DNA of 64,000 nt from CAIWHR01 sp963726765 (lineage in GTDB: Bacteria; Pseudomonadota; Gammaproteobacteria; Burkholderiales; Casimicrobiaceae). Below the pieces are notes generated by a model that did not search any database, was not told the DNA's origin, and was given only the letters and a program-made list of their open reading frames with translations. Of this stretch, positions 17,592 through 26,343 are shown one piece after another. Made by a program: the position numbers and the translations under genes. Each line of letters begins with the position of its first letter. Positions within the stretch are counted from its first letter, which is position 1. Location: the NCBI GenBank assembly GCA_963726765.1, contig CAVSDH010000006.1, forward strand, positions 576,319-640,318, written 5' to 3'.

Positions 17592-19936
17592 GCGACGACT
17601 CCGGTCTTCGATGCCGTCGGCCCGGCCGCCGCCGCGCGCAGCTTCAGCTCCTCGACGGAACGCAGGATCTCCTCGGCCGTGGCCGGCGTGTCGAGGCGCG
17701 GACTCGTGGAATGATCGACGATGCTCGCGATCGCGTCCTTGATCGCCTGGTGCACGGAGATCGCGAGCATCAGCGGCGGCTCGCCCACCGCCTTCGACCG
17801 ATAGATCGAGTCCTCCGCGTTGGCGCCTCCCTCCCAGATCTTCACGTTGAACACGGGCGGAACGTCATTGGCGACCGGAATCTTGTACGTGGACGGCGCG
17901 TGCGTCATCAGCTTGCCCTTTTCGTTCCACCACAGGTGCTCCATCGTGAGCCACCCCATGCCCTGGATGAATCCACCTTCGATCTGTCCCATGTCGATCG
18001 CCGGATTGATCGACCGTCCGACGTCGTGAAGGATGTCGACGCGCAGAAGCCGGTTCTCGCCCGTCAGCGTGTCGACGACGACTTCGGAGACTGCTGCGCC
18101 GTAGCAGAAATAATAGAACGGATTTCCGCTCCACGTCTTGCGGTCATAGCCGATCTTCGGCGTCCGGTAGAAACCCGTCGCCGACAGCGACACGCGCGCG
18201 AAGTACGCAAGACGCACCAGTTCGGAGAACGGGATCGACCGGCCTCCCACCGAAACGGCATTGTTCGCGAAGCGGACATCGGCGACGTCGACCTTGAAGT
18301 GTCCGGCAGCGAAGACGGCGAGCCGCTCCCGCAGCGTCGATGCCGCGGCCTGCGCCGCCTTCCCGTTGATGTCCGTGCCCGACGAGGCGGCGGTCGCCGA
18401 AGCGTTCGGCACCTTGCTCGTGTCCGAAGCGGTAACGCGGATGCGATCGACGTCGATCGCCAGTTCCTCGGCGACGACCTGCGCCACCTTGGTGAAGAGG
18501 CCCTGCCCCATCTCGGTGCCGCCGTGATTCAGCAGCACGGTGCCGTCGGTGTAGACGTGAATCAGCGCGCCGGCCTGGTTGAGATGCGTCGCCGTGAACG
18601 AGATGCCGAATTTGACCGGCGTGAGCGCAATGCCGCGCTTGAGATACGGGCTGCCGCGGTTCCAGCCGCGGATGAACTCGCGCCGACGGCGATAGTCGCT
18701 GCTCTTTTCCAGCTCGTCGACGATCTCGTGGATCACGTTGTCGACGATCGTCTGATGGTAATGCGTGACGTTGCGCTCCGTCTTGCCGTAGAAATTGATC
18801 CGGCGCACGTCGAGCGGATCCTTGCCGAGGAAACGCGCGATCTCGTCGACCACCTGCTCGATGCCGACCATTCCCTGCGGGCCGCCGAAGCCGCGAAACG
18901 CGGTGTTCGACTGGGTGTTCGTCTTGCAGCGGTAGCTCGTGATCCCGACGTCGCCCAGGTAGTAGCAGTTGTCGCTGTGGAACATCGCGCGGTCGTTGAT
19001 CGACCCCGACAGGTCGGCCGAATAGCCGCAGCGCCCGGCCAGCGTGAACTCGACGCCGAGGATGCGCCCGGCGGCATCGAAGCCGACCTCGTAATCGGTG
19101 ACGAAGTCGTGGCGCTTGCCGGTGATCATCATGTCGTCGTCGCGGTCGGCGCGCAGCTTCACCGGACGGCGCAGCTTCTGCGCGAACAGTGCGGCAATGC
19201 AGGCGAAAAGGCCGGGCTGACTTTCCTTGCCGCCGAACCCGCCGCCCATGCGCCGGCAGTCGACGACGACGTCGTTGGCATCGACGTCGAGCGCGTGCGC
19301 AACCTGGTGCTGGATCTCGCCCGGATGCTGCGTCGAGCTGTAGACCTGCATCGTGCCGTCTTCCTTCGGCACGGCGTACGCGATCATTCCCTCGAGGTAG
19401 AACTGGTCCTGGCCGCCTATGTGGATGCGCCCGGAAAGGCGATGCGGCGCCGTCGCGATCGCGGCTGCCGGATTTCCGCGCTGCATCCGCTCCGTCGGCA
19501 GCACGAACGATTGCGCGCGCACCGCCGCCTCGGCCGTCAGGATCGGCTTCAGGTCTTCGTACTCGATGATCGCGAGGCGCGCCGCGCGCCGTGCTTCTCC
19601 GACCGTGCGCGCCGCGACCGCGAAAATCGACTGCCCGAAGTACTGGACCAGCGTCGTCGCGAATATCGGGTCGTCGGCGATGACGGGACCGTAATCGTTC
19701 TTGCCCGGGACGTCCTTCGCCGTCAGCGTCGCAACCACGCCCGGCGCGGCACGGACCTTCGTGAGGTCGATCGATTTGATCCGCGCATGCGCGCGCTCGC
19801 TCAAGCCGATCGCCGCGTGCAGCGTTCCGCGGATTTCGGGGATGTCGTCGGTGTAGAGCGCCTCCCCGCTGACGTGAAGATGCGCGCTGTCGTGGGGAAT
19901 CGGCGCACCTGCCCGGCCGGCCGGATGTCGTTCCAT
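17588..19936 (-). CDS. xdhB: xanthine dehydrogenase molybdopterin-binding subunit
   Basis: Catalytic molybdenum subunit (782 aa) oxidising hypoxanthine and xanthine to urate. Family landmarks are YTDDIPEIRGTLHAAIGLS near residue 28, GGQDQFYLEG near 172, RMGGGFGGKE near 230, the FRGFGGPQG substrate/cofactor loop near 345, and the C-terminal KAVGEPPLMLA near 725 that includes the catalytic Glu of the GEPP motif. It is encoded 17 nt downstream of xdhA and overlaps xdhC, giving the usual xdhA-xdhB-xdhC order. It acts in the cytoplasm with the XdhA iron-sulfur/FAD subunit. Confidence 0.95.
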   Translation of the reverse strand: MERHPAGRAGAPIPHDSAHLHVSGEALYTDDIPEIRGTLHAAIGLSERAHARIKSIDLTKVRAAPGVVATLTAKDVPGKNDYGPVIADDPIFATTLVQYFGQSIFAVAARTVGEARRAARLAIIEYEDLKPILTAEAAVRAQSFVLPTERMQRGNPAAAIATAPHRLSGRIHIGGQDQFYLEGMIAYAVPKEDGTMQVYSSTQHPGEIQHQVAHALDVDANDVVVDCRRMGGGFGGKESQPGLFACIAALFAQKLRRPVKLRADRDDDMMITGKRHDFVTDYEVGFDAAGRILGVEFTLAGRCGYSADLSGSINDRAMFHSDNCYYLGDVGITSYRCKTNTQSNTAFRGFGGPQGMVGIEQVVDEIARFLGKDPLDVRRINFYGKTERNVTHYHQTIVDNVIHEIVDELEKSSDYRRRREFIRGWNRGSPYLKRGIALTPVKFGISFTATHLNQAGALIHVYTDGTVLLNHGGTEMGQGLFTKVAQVVAEELAIDVDRIRVTASDTSKVPNASATAASSGTDINGKAAQAAASTLRERLAVFAAGHFKVDVADVRFANNAVSVGGRSIPFSELVRLAYFARVSLSATGFYRTPKIGYDRKTWSGNPFYYFCYGAAVSEVVVDTLTGENRLLRVDILHDVGRSINPAIDMGQIEGGFIQGMGWLTMEHLWWNEKGKLMTHAPSTYKIPVANDVPPVFNVKIWEGGANAEDSIYRSKAVGEPPLMLAISVHQAIKDAIASIVDHSTSPRLDTPATAEEILRSVEELKLRAAAAGPTASKTGVVA

Positions 19937-19953
19937 GCTTGTCGTCCGCGCCG

Positions 19954-21489
19954 TCAGAAGGCGAACTCGACGACCTGCGTCGCCGACCTGGCGCCCGAAG
20001 TCTCGATCCAGAATTTGTAGAGCAGGTTGCGCGCGATGCTTTTGCGGTACGCGCCCGTCGCGCGCATGTCGGTGAGCGGCGTGTAGTCATCGTCCAGCGC
20101 GGCCATTGCCGCACGGATCGTCGCCTCCGACCACTCGCGCCCCACGAGGGCGCGCTCGGTGGCCGGCGCGCGTCTGGGCGTGGCCGCCATGCCGCCGTAC
20201 GCAACTCTTGCGTCGCCGACGCGCCCGTTGCCGACGACGACGCGGTACGCGCCGCAAACCGCCGAGATGTCCTGATCGAACCGTTTCGAGACCTTGTACG
20301 TTCGAAGGTGTGCGTCGGACGAGCGGTGCGGCACGCGCACGGACACGACGAACTCCCCCGGAACGAGCGCCGTCTTCTGGTAGGCGAGATAGAACTCGTC
20401 CAGCGCGATCTCGCGCGTCCGATTGCCCTTGCGCAGCAGCAGCGTCGCGCCCATGACCATCAGGGCCGGCATCGAGTCGCCGATCGGCGATCCGTTCGCG
20501 ATGTTGCCGCCGAGCGTTCCCGCGTTCCTGATCGGCGGTGACGCGAATCGCCGGTAGAGTTCCGACAATTCGGGATGTTGCGCGACCAGGGCCGCGTACG
20601 CATCGGTCAGGCTCGCGCCGGCGCCGATCTCGAGGTCGCCTTTCGTGACCTTGATTTCCTTCAGCTCCGCGACATCACCGACGTAGAGAATGTTGGGCAG
20701 ATCCTTGTGCTGCTTCGTGACCCAGAGTCCGACGTCGGTGCCGCCCGCCAGCATCCGCGCGTCCGGATGGGCCTCGCGCAGCGTGGCCAGGTCCTTGAGC
20801 GTGACGGGGGCGTAGTACGTCGAAGCGCCGTGGCGAAGCAGGAGCGTCTCGCGGCGGCGAATTGCGCGCAGCCGTTCGATCATCTCCCGCTCGCTCTGCG
20901 TGATTTCACGGTCGGTCGCCAAGGAGAACGAGCAGTTCATCCAGCTCTCGTGCCGGTCCTCGCGCGAGGCACCGTATTCGTACATCCTGACGCCCGCATC
21001 GACGATGGGTCGATAGCCGGTGCAGCGGCACAGATTGCCGGAAAGCGCGTCGCCGATCTCGCCGCGCGTCGGGTCCTGCCGCGTCTTGTAGAGCGCGAAA
21101 AGCGACATGACAAAGCCCGGCGTGCAGAAGCCGCATTGCGAGCCGTGGCAGTCGACGAGCGCGCGCTGCACGGGATGCAGCGAGCCGTCCGGTCCCTTCA
21201 GGCTTTCGACGGTGATGAGCTCCTTGCCGTCGAGCGAGGGCACGAACTGGATGCACGAATTGACGGCGCGAAAGCGCACGCGATCGCCGTCGAGTTCCGC
21301 CAGCACCACGGTGCAGGCACCGCAGTCGCCCTCGGCGCACCCTTCCTTTGTCCCGGTGCGGCCCAGGTCCTCGCGCAGAAAATTGAGGACGGTCGTCGTC
21401 GGCGCGATAGCGTCGACGGTGCGGACTTCGCCGTCAAGGACGAATCGGATCGCACCGCCACCCGCTGCCGACTTCTGCCTGCCCGCCAT
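19954..21489 (-). CDS. xdhA: xanthine dehydrogenase iron-sulfur/FAD subunit
   Basis: Small subunit (511 aa) passing electrons from the molybdenum centre to NAD. Two [2Fe-2S] clusters are indicated: the ferredoxin-like GCAEGDCGACTV near residue 53, and QCGFCTPGF with LCRCTGYRP near 116-156. The FAD domain from about residue 215 has MLAGGTDVGLWVTK and the NAGTLGGNIANGSPIGDSMP flavin-binding loop. The C-terminal domain follows to residue 511. It is the first xdh gene, 29 nt downstream of uraH, so uraH-xdhA-xdhB-xdhC may share one transcript starting in the divergent 21882-22153 region. Confidence 0.95.
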   Translation of the reverse strand: MAGRQKSAAGGGAIRFVLDGEVRTVDAIAPTTTVLNFLREDLGRTGTKEGCAEGDCGACTVVLAELDGDRVRFRAVNSCIQFVPSLDGKELITVESLKGPDGSLHPVQRALVDCHGSQCGFCTPGFVMSLFALYKTRQDPTRGEIGDALSGNLCRCTGYRPIVDAGVRMYEYGASREDRHESWMNCSFSLATDREITQSEREMIERLRAIRRRETLLLRHGASTYYAPVTLKDLATLREAHPDARMLAGGTDVGLWVTKQHKDLPNILYVGDVAELKEIKVTKGDLEIGAGASLTDAYAALVAQHPELSELYRRFASPPIRNAGTLGGNIANGSPIGDSMPALMVMGATLLLRKGNRTREIALDEFYLAYQKTALVPGEFVVSVRVPHRSSDAHLRTYKVSKRFDQDISAVCGAYRVVVGNGRVGDARVAYGGMAATPRRAPATERALVGREWSEATIRAAMAALDDDYTPLTDMRATGAYRKSIARNLLYKFWIETSGARSATQVVEFAF

Positions 21490-21518
21490 GCCCGCGCTCC
21501 TCGCCGCCGTCTATACGG

Positions 21519-21881
21519 CTAGCTGCCCCTGTACGTCGACCAGCTCCACGGCGAAACCAGCAGCGGAACGTGGTAATGCTGGGTGGCATCGGCCACGCCG
21601 AATCGTAGCACCACGTCCCCGACGAACGGCGGCTCCGGCAGCGTCGCTCCGATGCCTGCGAAATAGGCGCCCGCGCCGAACACGAGTTCGTAGCACCCTG
21701 CCGGGAACGCTTCGCCATCGAGCAGCGGCGCGTCGCAACGTCCATCGGCATTGGTTTCGACGTCGCGCAACAATTTCCGCACGGCCGCGTCCACTCCGTC
21801 GAACCGGTAGACACGCACGCGCACGCCGGCGGCGGGACGACCGTTCGCGGTATCGAGCACGTGCGTCGTGAGCCTGCCCAT
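21519..21881 (-). CDS. uraH: 5-hydroxyisourate hydrolase (transthyretin-like)
   Basis: Transthyretin-related protein of 120 aa hydrolysing 5-hydroxyisourate to OHCU. It shows the family N-terminal LTTHVLDTANGRPAAGVRV and the C-terminal YRGS tetrapeptide, with an HYHVPLLVSPWSWSTYRGS end. The catalytic His near the N-terminus (THVLD) and the His and Arg residues of the active site are present. The start at 21881 is preceded by a strong GGAGGTGG ribosome site; the longer frame to 21911 has no better one. It is the first gene of the leftward purine operon, facing the GntR regulator. Confidence 0.95.
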   Translation of the reverse strand: MGRLTTHVLDTANGRPAAGVRVRVYRFDGVDAAVRKLLRDVETNADGRCDAPLLDGEAFPAGCYELVFGAGAYFAGIGATLPEPPFVGDVVLRFGVADATQHYHVPLLVSPWSWSTYRGS

Positions 21882-21918
21882 TCCCACCTCCCAGGGCGCG
21901 GAATGTCGCACGCACGAT

Positions 21919-21960
21919 TTGTAATGTCAACAATTCCAGTCATAATTTGTGTACATAAAC
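21919..21960. promoter_or_regulatory. divergent control region with two candidate operators
   Basis: An AT-rich island between uraH and the regulator gene. 21919-21933 reads TTGTAATGTCAACAA, an imperfect inverted repeat that also holds a minus-strand TTGACA (21925-21930) that could be the -35 of uraH. 21947-21958 reads TTGTGTACATAA, palindromic at 10 of 12 positions. Both resemble the TNGT...ACNA type of site used by GntR/FadR-family proteins, so they are plausible binding sites for the adjacent regulator. This is inference from sequence symmetry only. Confidence 0.45.
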
Positions 21961-22089
21961 AAGGAGTATTGTGCGCATATTGCGGCGCACTGGCACCTAA
22001 CGCGATGATCTGAAGTTGTTCGTAACATGTTACGTCGACTTCGTGCTGCGCTGCGGCGAAACTCCGGTCGCCGCGCTTCAATTTTCCGA

Positions 22090-22118
22090 TTGCATTCGCT
22101 ATGTGGAGTGTTTACACT
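22090..22118 (+). promoter_or_regulatory. candidate promoter and operator of the GntR regulator gene
   Basis: A TTGCAT -35-like box (22090-22095) and TACACT -10-like box (22113-22118) are separated by 17 nt, about 36 nt before the ATG at 22154. The -10 lies inside the inverted repeat AGTGT-TT-ACACT (22107-22118), which would suit autorepression. Confidence 0.4.
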
Positions 22119-22153
22119 TTGGTGCAGATTTCGTTGACAAAAATGCACCGGCC

Positions 22154-22948
22154 ATGACCCCATCACGCACGCCCCGCACTTCGCGCGCAACGGACGAGCG
22201 CGCCGCATCGGCGCAACGAGCCAAGGCAGGCGAGGTGCTGCCGCTCTTCACGGGGAACCGCGCCGGGATGGCCGCCATCGACGACCAGATCTACGCGACG
22301 ATTCACGAGGCGGTGCTCGATCATCGGCTGCCGCCGGGCACCAAGCTCAAGGAGGTGGCGCTCGCCGAGCTTTTCGGGGTGACCCGCGCGCTGATCCGGA
22401 AGGTGCTGGCGCGCCTCTCGCACACGCGCTTGGTCGACCTGCGCCCCAACCGCGGAGCGGTCGTCGCGAGCCCCACGGCGGAAGAGGCGCGCGAGCTGTT
22501 CGCGGCGCGCAAGGCGATCGAGGGTGCCATCCTGTCGCTGCTGGCACCGCGCGTCACGCGCAAGGACGTGCGCGAATTGCGCGCAATGACGCGCGCGGAG
22601 CACGGCGCCTACGACGCGGGCAACGCGCGCGAGGGCCTCAGGCTCTCCGTGGAATTCCATCGCACCCTCGCGCGCATGAGCGGCAACTCCGTGCTCGCCG
22701 AATTCCTCGACCAGCTCGTCGCACGCACGCCGCTCGTGGTGCTCGCCTACCAGGCGGCGACGGCCGACAGCGCCTGCCGGACGGACGAGCATCTCCTGAT
22801 CGTCGACGCCCTCGCGGACGGAAATGCAGCGCGCGCGGCGGCCACGATGGGCGCGCATCTCGACACGCTGCTTGCCCGCCTCGACTTGAGCGGATCGGCG
22901 CAACGCGAAGCGGATCTCGCCGAGCTTCTGGGCGTCCGCCGCGCCTGA
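22154..22948 (+). CDS. GntR-family (FCD) transcriptional regulator
   Basis: Predicted DNA-binding regulator of 264 aa. A winged helix-turn-helix occupies about residues 40-105 (QIYATIHEAVLDHRLPPGTK, then LAELFGVTRALIRKVLARLS). An FCD-type ligand-binding domain runs from about 120 to 250, with FHRTLARMSGNSVLAEFLDQ and a C-terminal AAATMGAHLDTLLARL helix. It lies divergent to the leftward uraH-xdh operon and directly before puuE-uraD, so it most likely controls purine breakdown. Typical FCD effectors are small organic acids; allantoin, allantoate or glyoxylate are guesses. The ATG at 22154 lacks a clear ribosome site; a shorter start at 22270 is possible but would shorten the N-terminus. Confidence 0.87.
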   Translation: MTPSRTPRTSRATDERAASAQRAKAGEVLPLFTGNRAGMAAIDDQIYATIHEAVLDHRLPPGTKLKEVALAELFGVTRALIRKVLARLSHTRLVDLRPNRGAVVASPTAEEARELFAARKAIEGAILSLLAPRVTRKDVRELRAMTRAEHGAYDAGNAREGLRLSVEFHRTLARMSGNSVLAEFLDQLVARTPLVVLAYQAATADSACRTDEHLLIVDALADGNAARAAATMGAHLDTLLARLDLSGSAQREADLAELLGVRRA

Positions 22949-22977
22949 CGTCGCGCCTCCCCATCTCGCGGCAACGC

Positions 22978-23928
22978 ATGGCTTCCGGCGCCGACCCCTA
23001 TCCGCGCGACCTCGTCGGCTACGGACGCACCGTTCCGCATGCGCAGTGGCCCGCCGACGCGCGCATCGCCGTCCAGTTCGTCCTCAACTACGAGGAGGGC
23101 GGAGAGGGCTCCGTGCTCCACGGCGACGCCGGCTCGGAGCAGTTCCTGTCCGAAATCGTCGGTGCCGCGTCCTACCCGGCGCGGCACATGAGCATGGAGT
23201 CGATCTACGAATATGGTTCGCGCGCCGGCGTGTGGCGCCTGCTGCGCGAGTTCGAGCGCCGGTCGCTTCCGCTCACCGTATTCGGTGTCGCGATGGCGCT
23301 CGAACGGAACCCGGAAGCGACCGCGGCCTTCGTCGAGCTCGGTCACGAAGTCGCTTCGCACGGCTGGCGCTGGATCCACTACCAGAACGTGGACCCCGCG
23401 ACCGAGGCCCTGCACATGCGTCGCGCGGTCGAAATCATCACCCGGCTCACCGGATCGGCGCCGCTGGGCTGGTACACCGGGCGCGACAGCCCGGAGACGC
23501 GCCGACTCGTCGTCGAGCACGGGGGATTCGTCTACGACTCCGACGGCTACGGCGACGACCTGCCGTTCTGGGCTGCCGTGCCCGCGCAGGGTGGCCGCAC
23601 CGTTTCGCACCTTGTCGTTCCCTACACGCTCGACACCAACGACATGCGCTTCGCGACGCCGCAGGGCTTCAATACCGCCGACCACTTCTTCGTCTACCTG
23701 CGCGACGCGTTCGACGTGCTCTATGAGGAAGGAGCGGACGCGCCCAGGATGATGTCGATCGGCATGCACTGCCGGCTGCTGGGGCGTCCCGGACGCTTCC
23801 GCGCGCTGCAGCGTTTTCTGGATCATGTCGAGGCGCACGACCGGGTGTGGGTGACACGTCGCATCGACATCGCGCAGCACTGGATCGCGCGCCACCCACC
23901 TCCGCCGATCGCAGGAGAAACCCGATGA
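22978..23928 (+). CDS. puuE: PuuE-type allantoinase (polysaccharide deacetylase fold)
   Basis: Metal-independent allantoinase of the PuuE family (316 aa), opening allantoin to allantoate. The N-terminal YPRDLVGYGRTVPHAQWP and VQFVLNYEEGGEGSVLHGD are diagnostic. The NodB-fold part has HEVASHGWRWIHYQ and GWYTGRDSPETRRLV, and the C-terminus has MSIGMHCRLLGRPGR. It lies 29 nt after the regulator gene and its stop overlaps the uraD start by 4 nt. It replaces the zinc-dependent AllB type. Confidence 0.94.
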   Translation: MASGADPYPRDLVGYGRTVPHAQWPADARIAVQFVLNYEEGGEGSVLHGDAGSEQFLSEIVGAASYPARHMSMESIYEYGSRAGVWRLLREFERRSLPLTVFGVAMALERNPEATAAFVELGHEVASHGWRWIHYQNVDPATEALHMRRAVEIITRLTGSAPLGWYTGRDSPETRRLVVEHGGFVYDSDGYGDDLPFWAAVPAQGGRTVSHLVVPYTLDTNDMRFATPQGFNTADHFFVYLRDAFDVLYEEGADAPRMMSIGMHCRLLGRPGRFRALQRFLDHVEAHDRVWVTRRIDIAQHWIARHPPPPIAGETR

Positions 23929-24446
23929 GCGTGCAGCCGACCCTGGCGTCGCTGTCGGCCGCGACACGCGACGAGTTCGTGCGGGTGCTGGGCGGCGTCT
24001 TCGAGCACACGCCGTGGATCGCCGAGCACGCCTACGCACTTCGGCCGTTCACGAGCGTGGATTCGCTGCATCGCGCGATGATGGCGGAGCTCGCCTCGGC
24101 GCCGCGGGCGGACAAGCTCGCGCTGATCCGCGCCCACCCCGAGCTCGCGGGCAAGGAAGCGGCCGCTGGATCGATGACCGCGGATTCCGTCGGCGAACAG
24201 GCGTCCGCCGGACTCGACCGGTGCACGAAGGAGGAGCTTGCGAGGCTTCGCGCAGGCAACGCGTCCTATCGCGAACGATTCGGCTTTCCCTTCGTGATGG
24301 CGGTCCGGGGCAAGAGCCGGCAGGAGATCCTCGCGGCCCTTGCTTCCCGTCTCGGCAATACCCCGGACGACGAGTTCGCGCGCTCCATCGACGAAATCGG
24401 CAGGATCGCGCGGCTGCGCCTCGCCGCGCTGCTTGATTCGCACTGA
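23925..24446 (+). CDS. uraD: OHCU decarboxylase
   Basis: 2-oxo-4-hydroxy-4-carboxy-5-ureidoimidazoline decarboxylase (173 aa), yielding S-allantoin after UraH. Landmarks are FVRVLGGVFEHTPWIAEHAY near residue 18, LIRAHPELAGKEA near 67, and the catalytic-region SYRERFGFPFVMAVRGKS near 115. The start at 23925 overlaps puuE (ATGA) and follows AGGAG. A longer frame from 23847 overlaps puuE and is not needed. The gene is followed by a convergent lipoprotein gene. Confidence 0.95.
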   Translation: MSVQPTLASLSAATRDEFVRVLGGVFEHTPWIAEHAYALRPFTSVDSLHRAMMAELASAPRADKLALIRAHPELAGKEAAAGSMTADSVGEQASAGLDRCTKEELARLRAGNASYRERFGFPFVMAVRGKSRQEILAALASRLGNTPDDEFARSIDEIGRIARLRLAALLDSH

Positions 24447-24483
24447 ACGCCGAACCTCGCCCGATCGATCGCCTGGCGTGCAC

Positions 24484-25839
24484 TCAGTGTGCCGCAGTTG
24501 CCGCTGGATCTCCGAAGTAGCGCGCGACGAAGATTCCCGGCTGCGCCGAGTCCGAAGTCACATTTCCGGCGATCACAATGCGCCCATCCGGCACGCTCGC
24601 AACCGCATTCTCGACCGCCACTCCAGCAACCGGCGTCACGGCAACCCCCGCATTGCCAAACCCCGAATCGAGTACACCGCTGGGGGTGTAGCGAATCACT
24701 GCCGCGGACCGTTGAAAGCGGCCATCCGGACTGTATTCGCCAATATAGCCGGCGACAACAATCTTGCCATTGCTTTGCAGCGCAATACCGTTGCCAGATA
24801 CGAACTTGTCCATTGGATTTTCGGGGTTGCCGTTGATACCGAATCCCGCATCGAGGGATCCATCAACATTCAAGCGATGCAGGGCGTAACCACATTCCGG
24901 GCTGCCCAGGACCAAGACGACCGCCTTGCCATCCGGATCGAGCGCCAAACCCGTCAGGAAGCAACTGTAAACGGGTACCCGCAGGACGGCGAATCCGGCA
25001 TCGCCGAATTTCGGGTCAGGTGTGCCATCGGGGTCAAATTGGGCCAACAGAATACGTGTCTCTCCTCCGAATGGAGCGCCAAACCACTCCATGCCTGAAA
25101 CGAGGATTCGTCCGTCCGAACGGATCGCGACTCCGGTGGGCTCACAGGATGTCGCCTGACATCCGAAATCCGCCTCGCCGGCGACGCCGAAGTTCGAATC
25201 ACGGGACCCGTTAGGATCGAATCTCATCACTGATCCCTTCAGATCGCTATACCCCACGGGACCATGCAGGACCGCAGCCACGATCTTCCCGTCAGTCTGC
25301 AACATTGCGCCGGTACACACGACCTCGTCGCGCGCCGATCGACTCAGCACCATTCCACCGTTTCCGAAGGCGCTATCGAGGGAACCGTCCGCGTTGTACC
25401 GCGCCAGCGCGCATGCGCCGGAGCTGCCTCCGACGGCGACGATCTTTCCGTCAGCCTGTAGCACGACCGCGCGCGCCTCGCCGCCCGCCACGGCACCGAA
25501 AACCGTCGTTACAGTGCCTCCGATTCCGAATCCCGCGTCGAGAGTGCCGTCGAGGTTGTACCGAACGAGGTAGAAACTCTTCGCCGCACCGTCGCCGACT
25601 GACCCAGCGACCACGATCTTCCCGTCTGGCTGCACGACCATTGCATTCGCCGCGGTGGGCAAGCCAGCCGTTGAGAGGACGACTCCTCCGGTCCCGAAGG
25701 TCGCGTCGAGCGTCCCCGGCGGTCCCATGGGTACCGAGGGCGACCCGCCATCCGACGATCCGCCGCCGCAACCCGCAAGCAGCGCAAGCAGCGGCCATCC
25801 AAGCATTGCGCTCACCTTCGGCAGGATCAGCCTGACCAT
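24484..25839 (-). CDS. lipoprotein with delta-60 repeats (beta-propeller-like)
   Basis: Predicted 451-aa surface or periplasmic lipoprotein. The N-terminal signal ends in a lipobox (L-L-A-G-C, Cys24), followed by a Gly/Ser/Pro linker. The rest consists of about seven imperfect repeats of roughly 50-60 residues built on F-G-x-G-G, V-x-x-D-G-K-I-V-V-A-G and R-Y-x-x-D-G-x-L-D motifs, as in the delta-60 repeat family. No catalytic domain is seen. Its base composition is visibly less GC-rich than the neighbours and it is on the strand opposite the catabolic genes it separates, so it may be an insertion into the cluster. Function unknown. Confidence 0.75.
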   Translation of the reverse strand: MVRLILPKVSAMLGWPLLALLAGCGGGSSDGGSPSVPMGPPGTLDATFGTGGVVLSTAGLPTAANAMVVQPDGKIVVAGSVGDGAAKSFYLVRYNLDGTLDAGFGIGGTVTTVFGAVAGGEARAVVLQADGKIVAVGGSSGACALARYNADGSLDSAFGNGGMVLSRSARDEVVCTGAMLQTDGKIVAAVLHGPVGYSDLKGSVMRFDPNGSRDSNFGVAGEADFGCQATSCEPTGVAIRSDGRILVSGMEWFGAPFGGETRILLAQFDPDGTPDPKFGDAGFAVLRVPVYSCFLTGLALDPDGKAVVLVLGSPECGYALHRLNVDGSLDAGFGINGNPENPMDKFVSGNGIALQSNGKIVVAGYIGEYSPDGRFQRSAAVIRYTPSGVLDSGFGNAGVAVTPVAGVAVENAVASVPDGRIVIAGNVTSDSAQPGIFVARYFGDPAATAAH

Positions 25840-25933
25840 GCGCCCCCCAGGAGTTGTCGAGTCCTTACGTTCCCCAAAACCCGGCCCAAGTTACCGGGAC
25901 TGTCGAATGCCATTCCTCTCGTTCTCGATTCCG

Positions 25934-26203
25934 CTAGAACGTCGCGACGCCGCTGAATCGCCCCTCCTCGCGGCAAGCGCCGCCGGCGTCGGGCGCTGTC
26001 CAGCGACCCTCGATACCGAGCGACGTGGCCCTGATCTCGAAGACCGTTACGGCGTATGGAGCGTCGGTTCCGCATCCTGTCGTACCAGTGAACGAGAAAA
26101 GCGCTCCGTTCTGCCTGATGGCGCCGGTGCTCGTCAGGTTGCACGTGTCGAGTCCGAGCACGTCGAAAACGAATTTGAGCTGCCCGGACGCCGATTGCGT
26201 CAC
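25934..26203 (-). CDS. small hypothetical protein, possibly the 3' part of a broken gene
   Basis: An open frame of 89 aa from a GTG start at 26203. The sequence (GQLKFVFDVLGLDTCNL, GALFSFTGTTGCG, GIEGRWTAPDAGGACREEG) has the look of a real beta-rich secreted domain with three Cys residues, but I do not recognise a family. The frame is open further upstream to 26247 without a start. In another frame immediately upstream there is a lipobox-like stretch (FVSISCTGSVQDE), so this may be the C-terminal part of a lipoprotein gene interrupted by an indel. It is downstream-facing with the delta-60 lipoprotein gene, 94 bp away. Confidence 0.4.
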   Translation of the reverse strand: MTQSASGQLKFVFDVLGLDTCNLTSTGAIRQNGALFSFTGTTGCGTDAPYAVTVFEIRATSLGIEGRWTAPDAGGACREEGRFSGVATF

Positions 26204-26343
26204 CGTGAGGTTCGCCGGAAGGTTCCGGGTCTCGCTAGCGGATCCGGCCGCTATTCATCCTGCACGCTACCGGTGCACGATATGGAAACGAACGTGAGAT
26301 CGAGGCGGTTCGCCCGGACCCGCCCGGCAAGAGGAGAGTCGCC

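Noticed and set aside
22134..22139. TTGACA as the -35 of the GntR gene
   Set aside because: It lies only 15 nt before the chosen start codon, leaving no room for a -10 and leader; it would only fit the shorter start at 22270.
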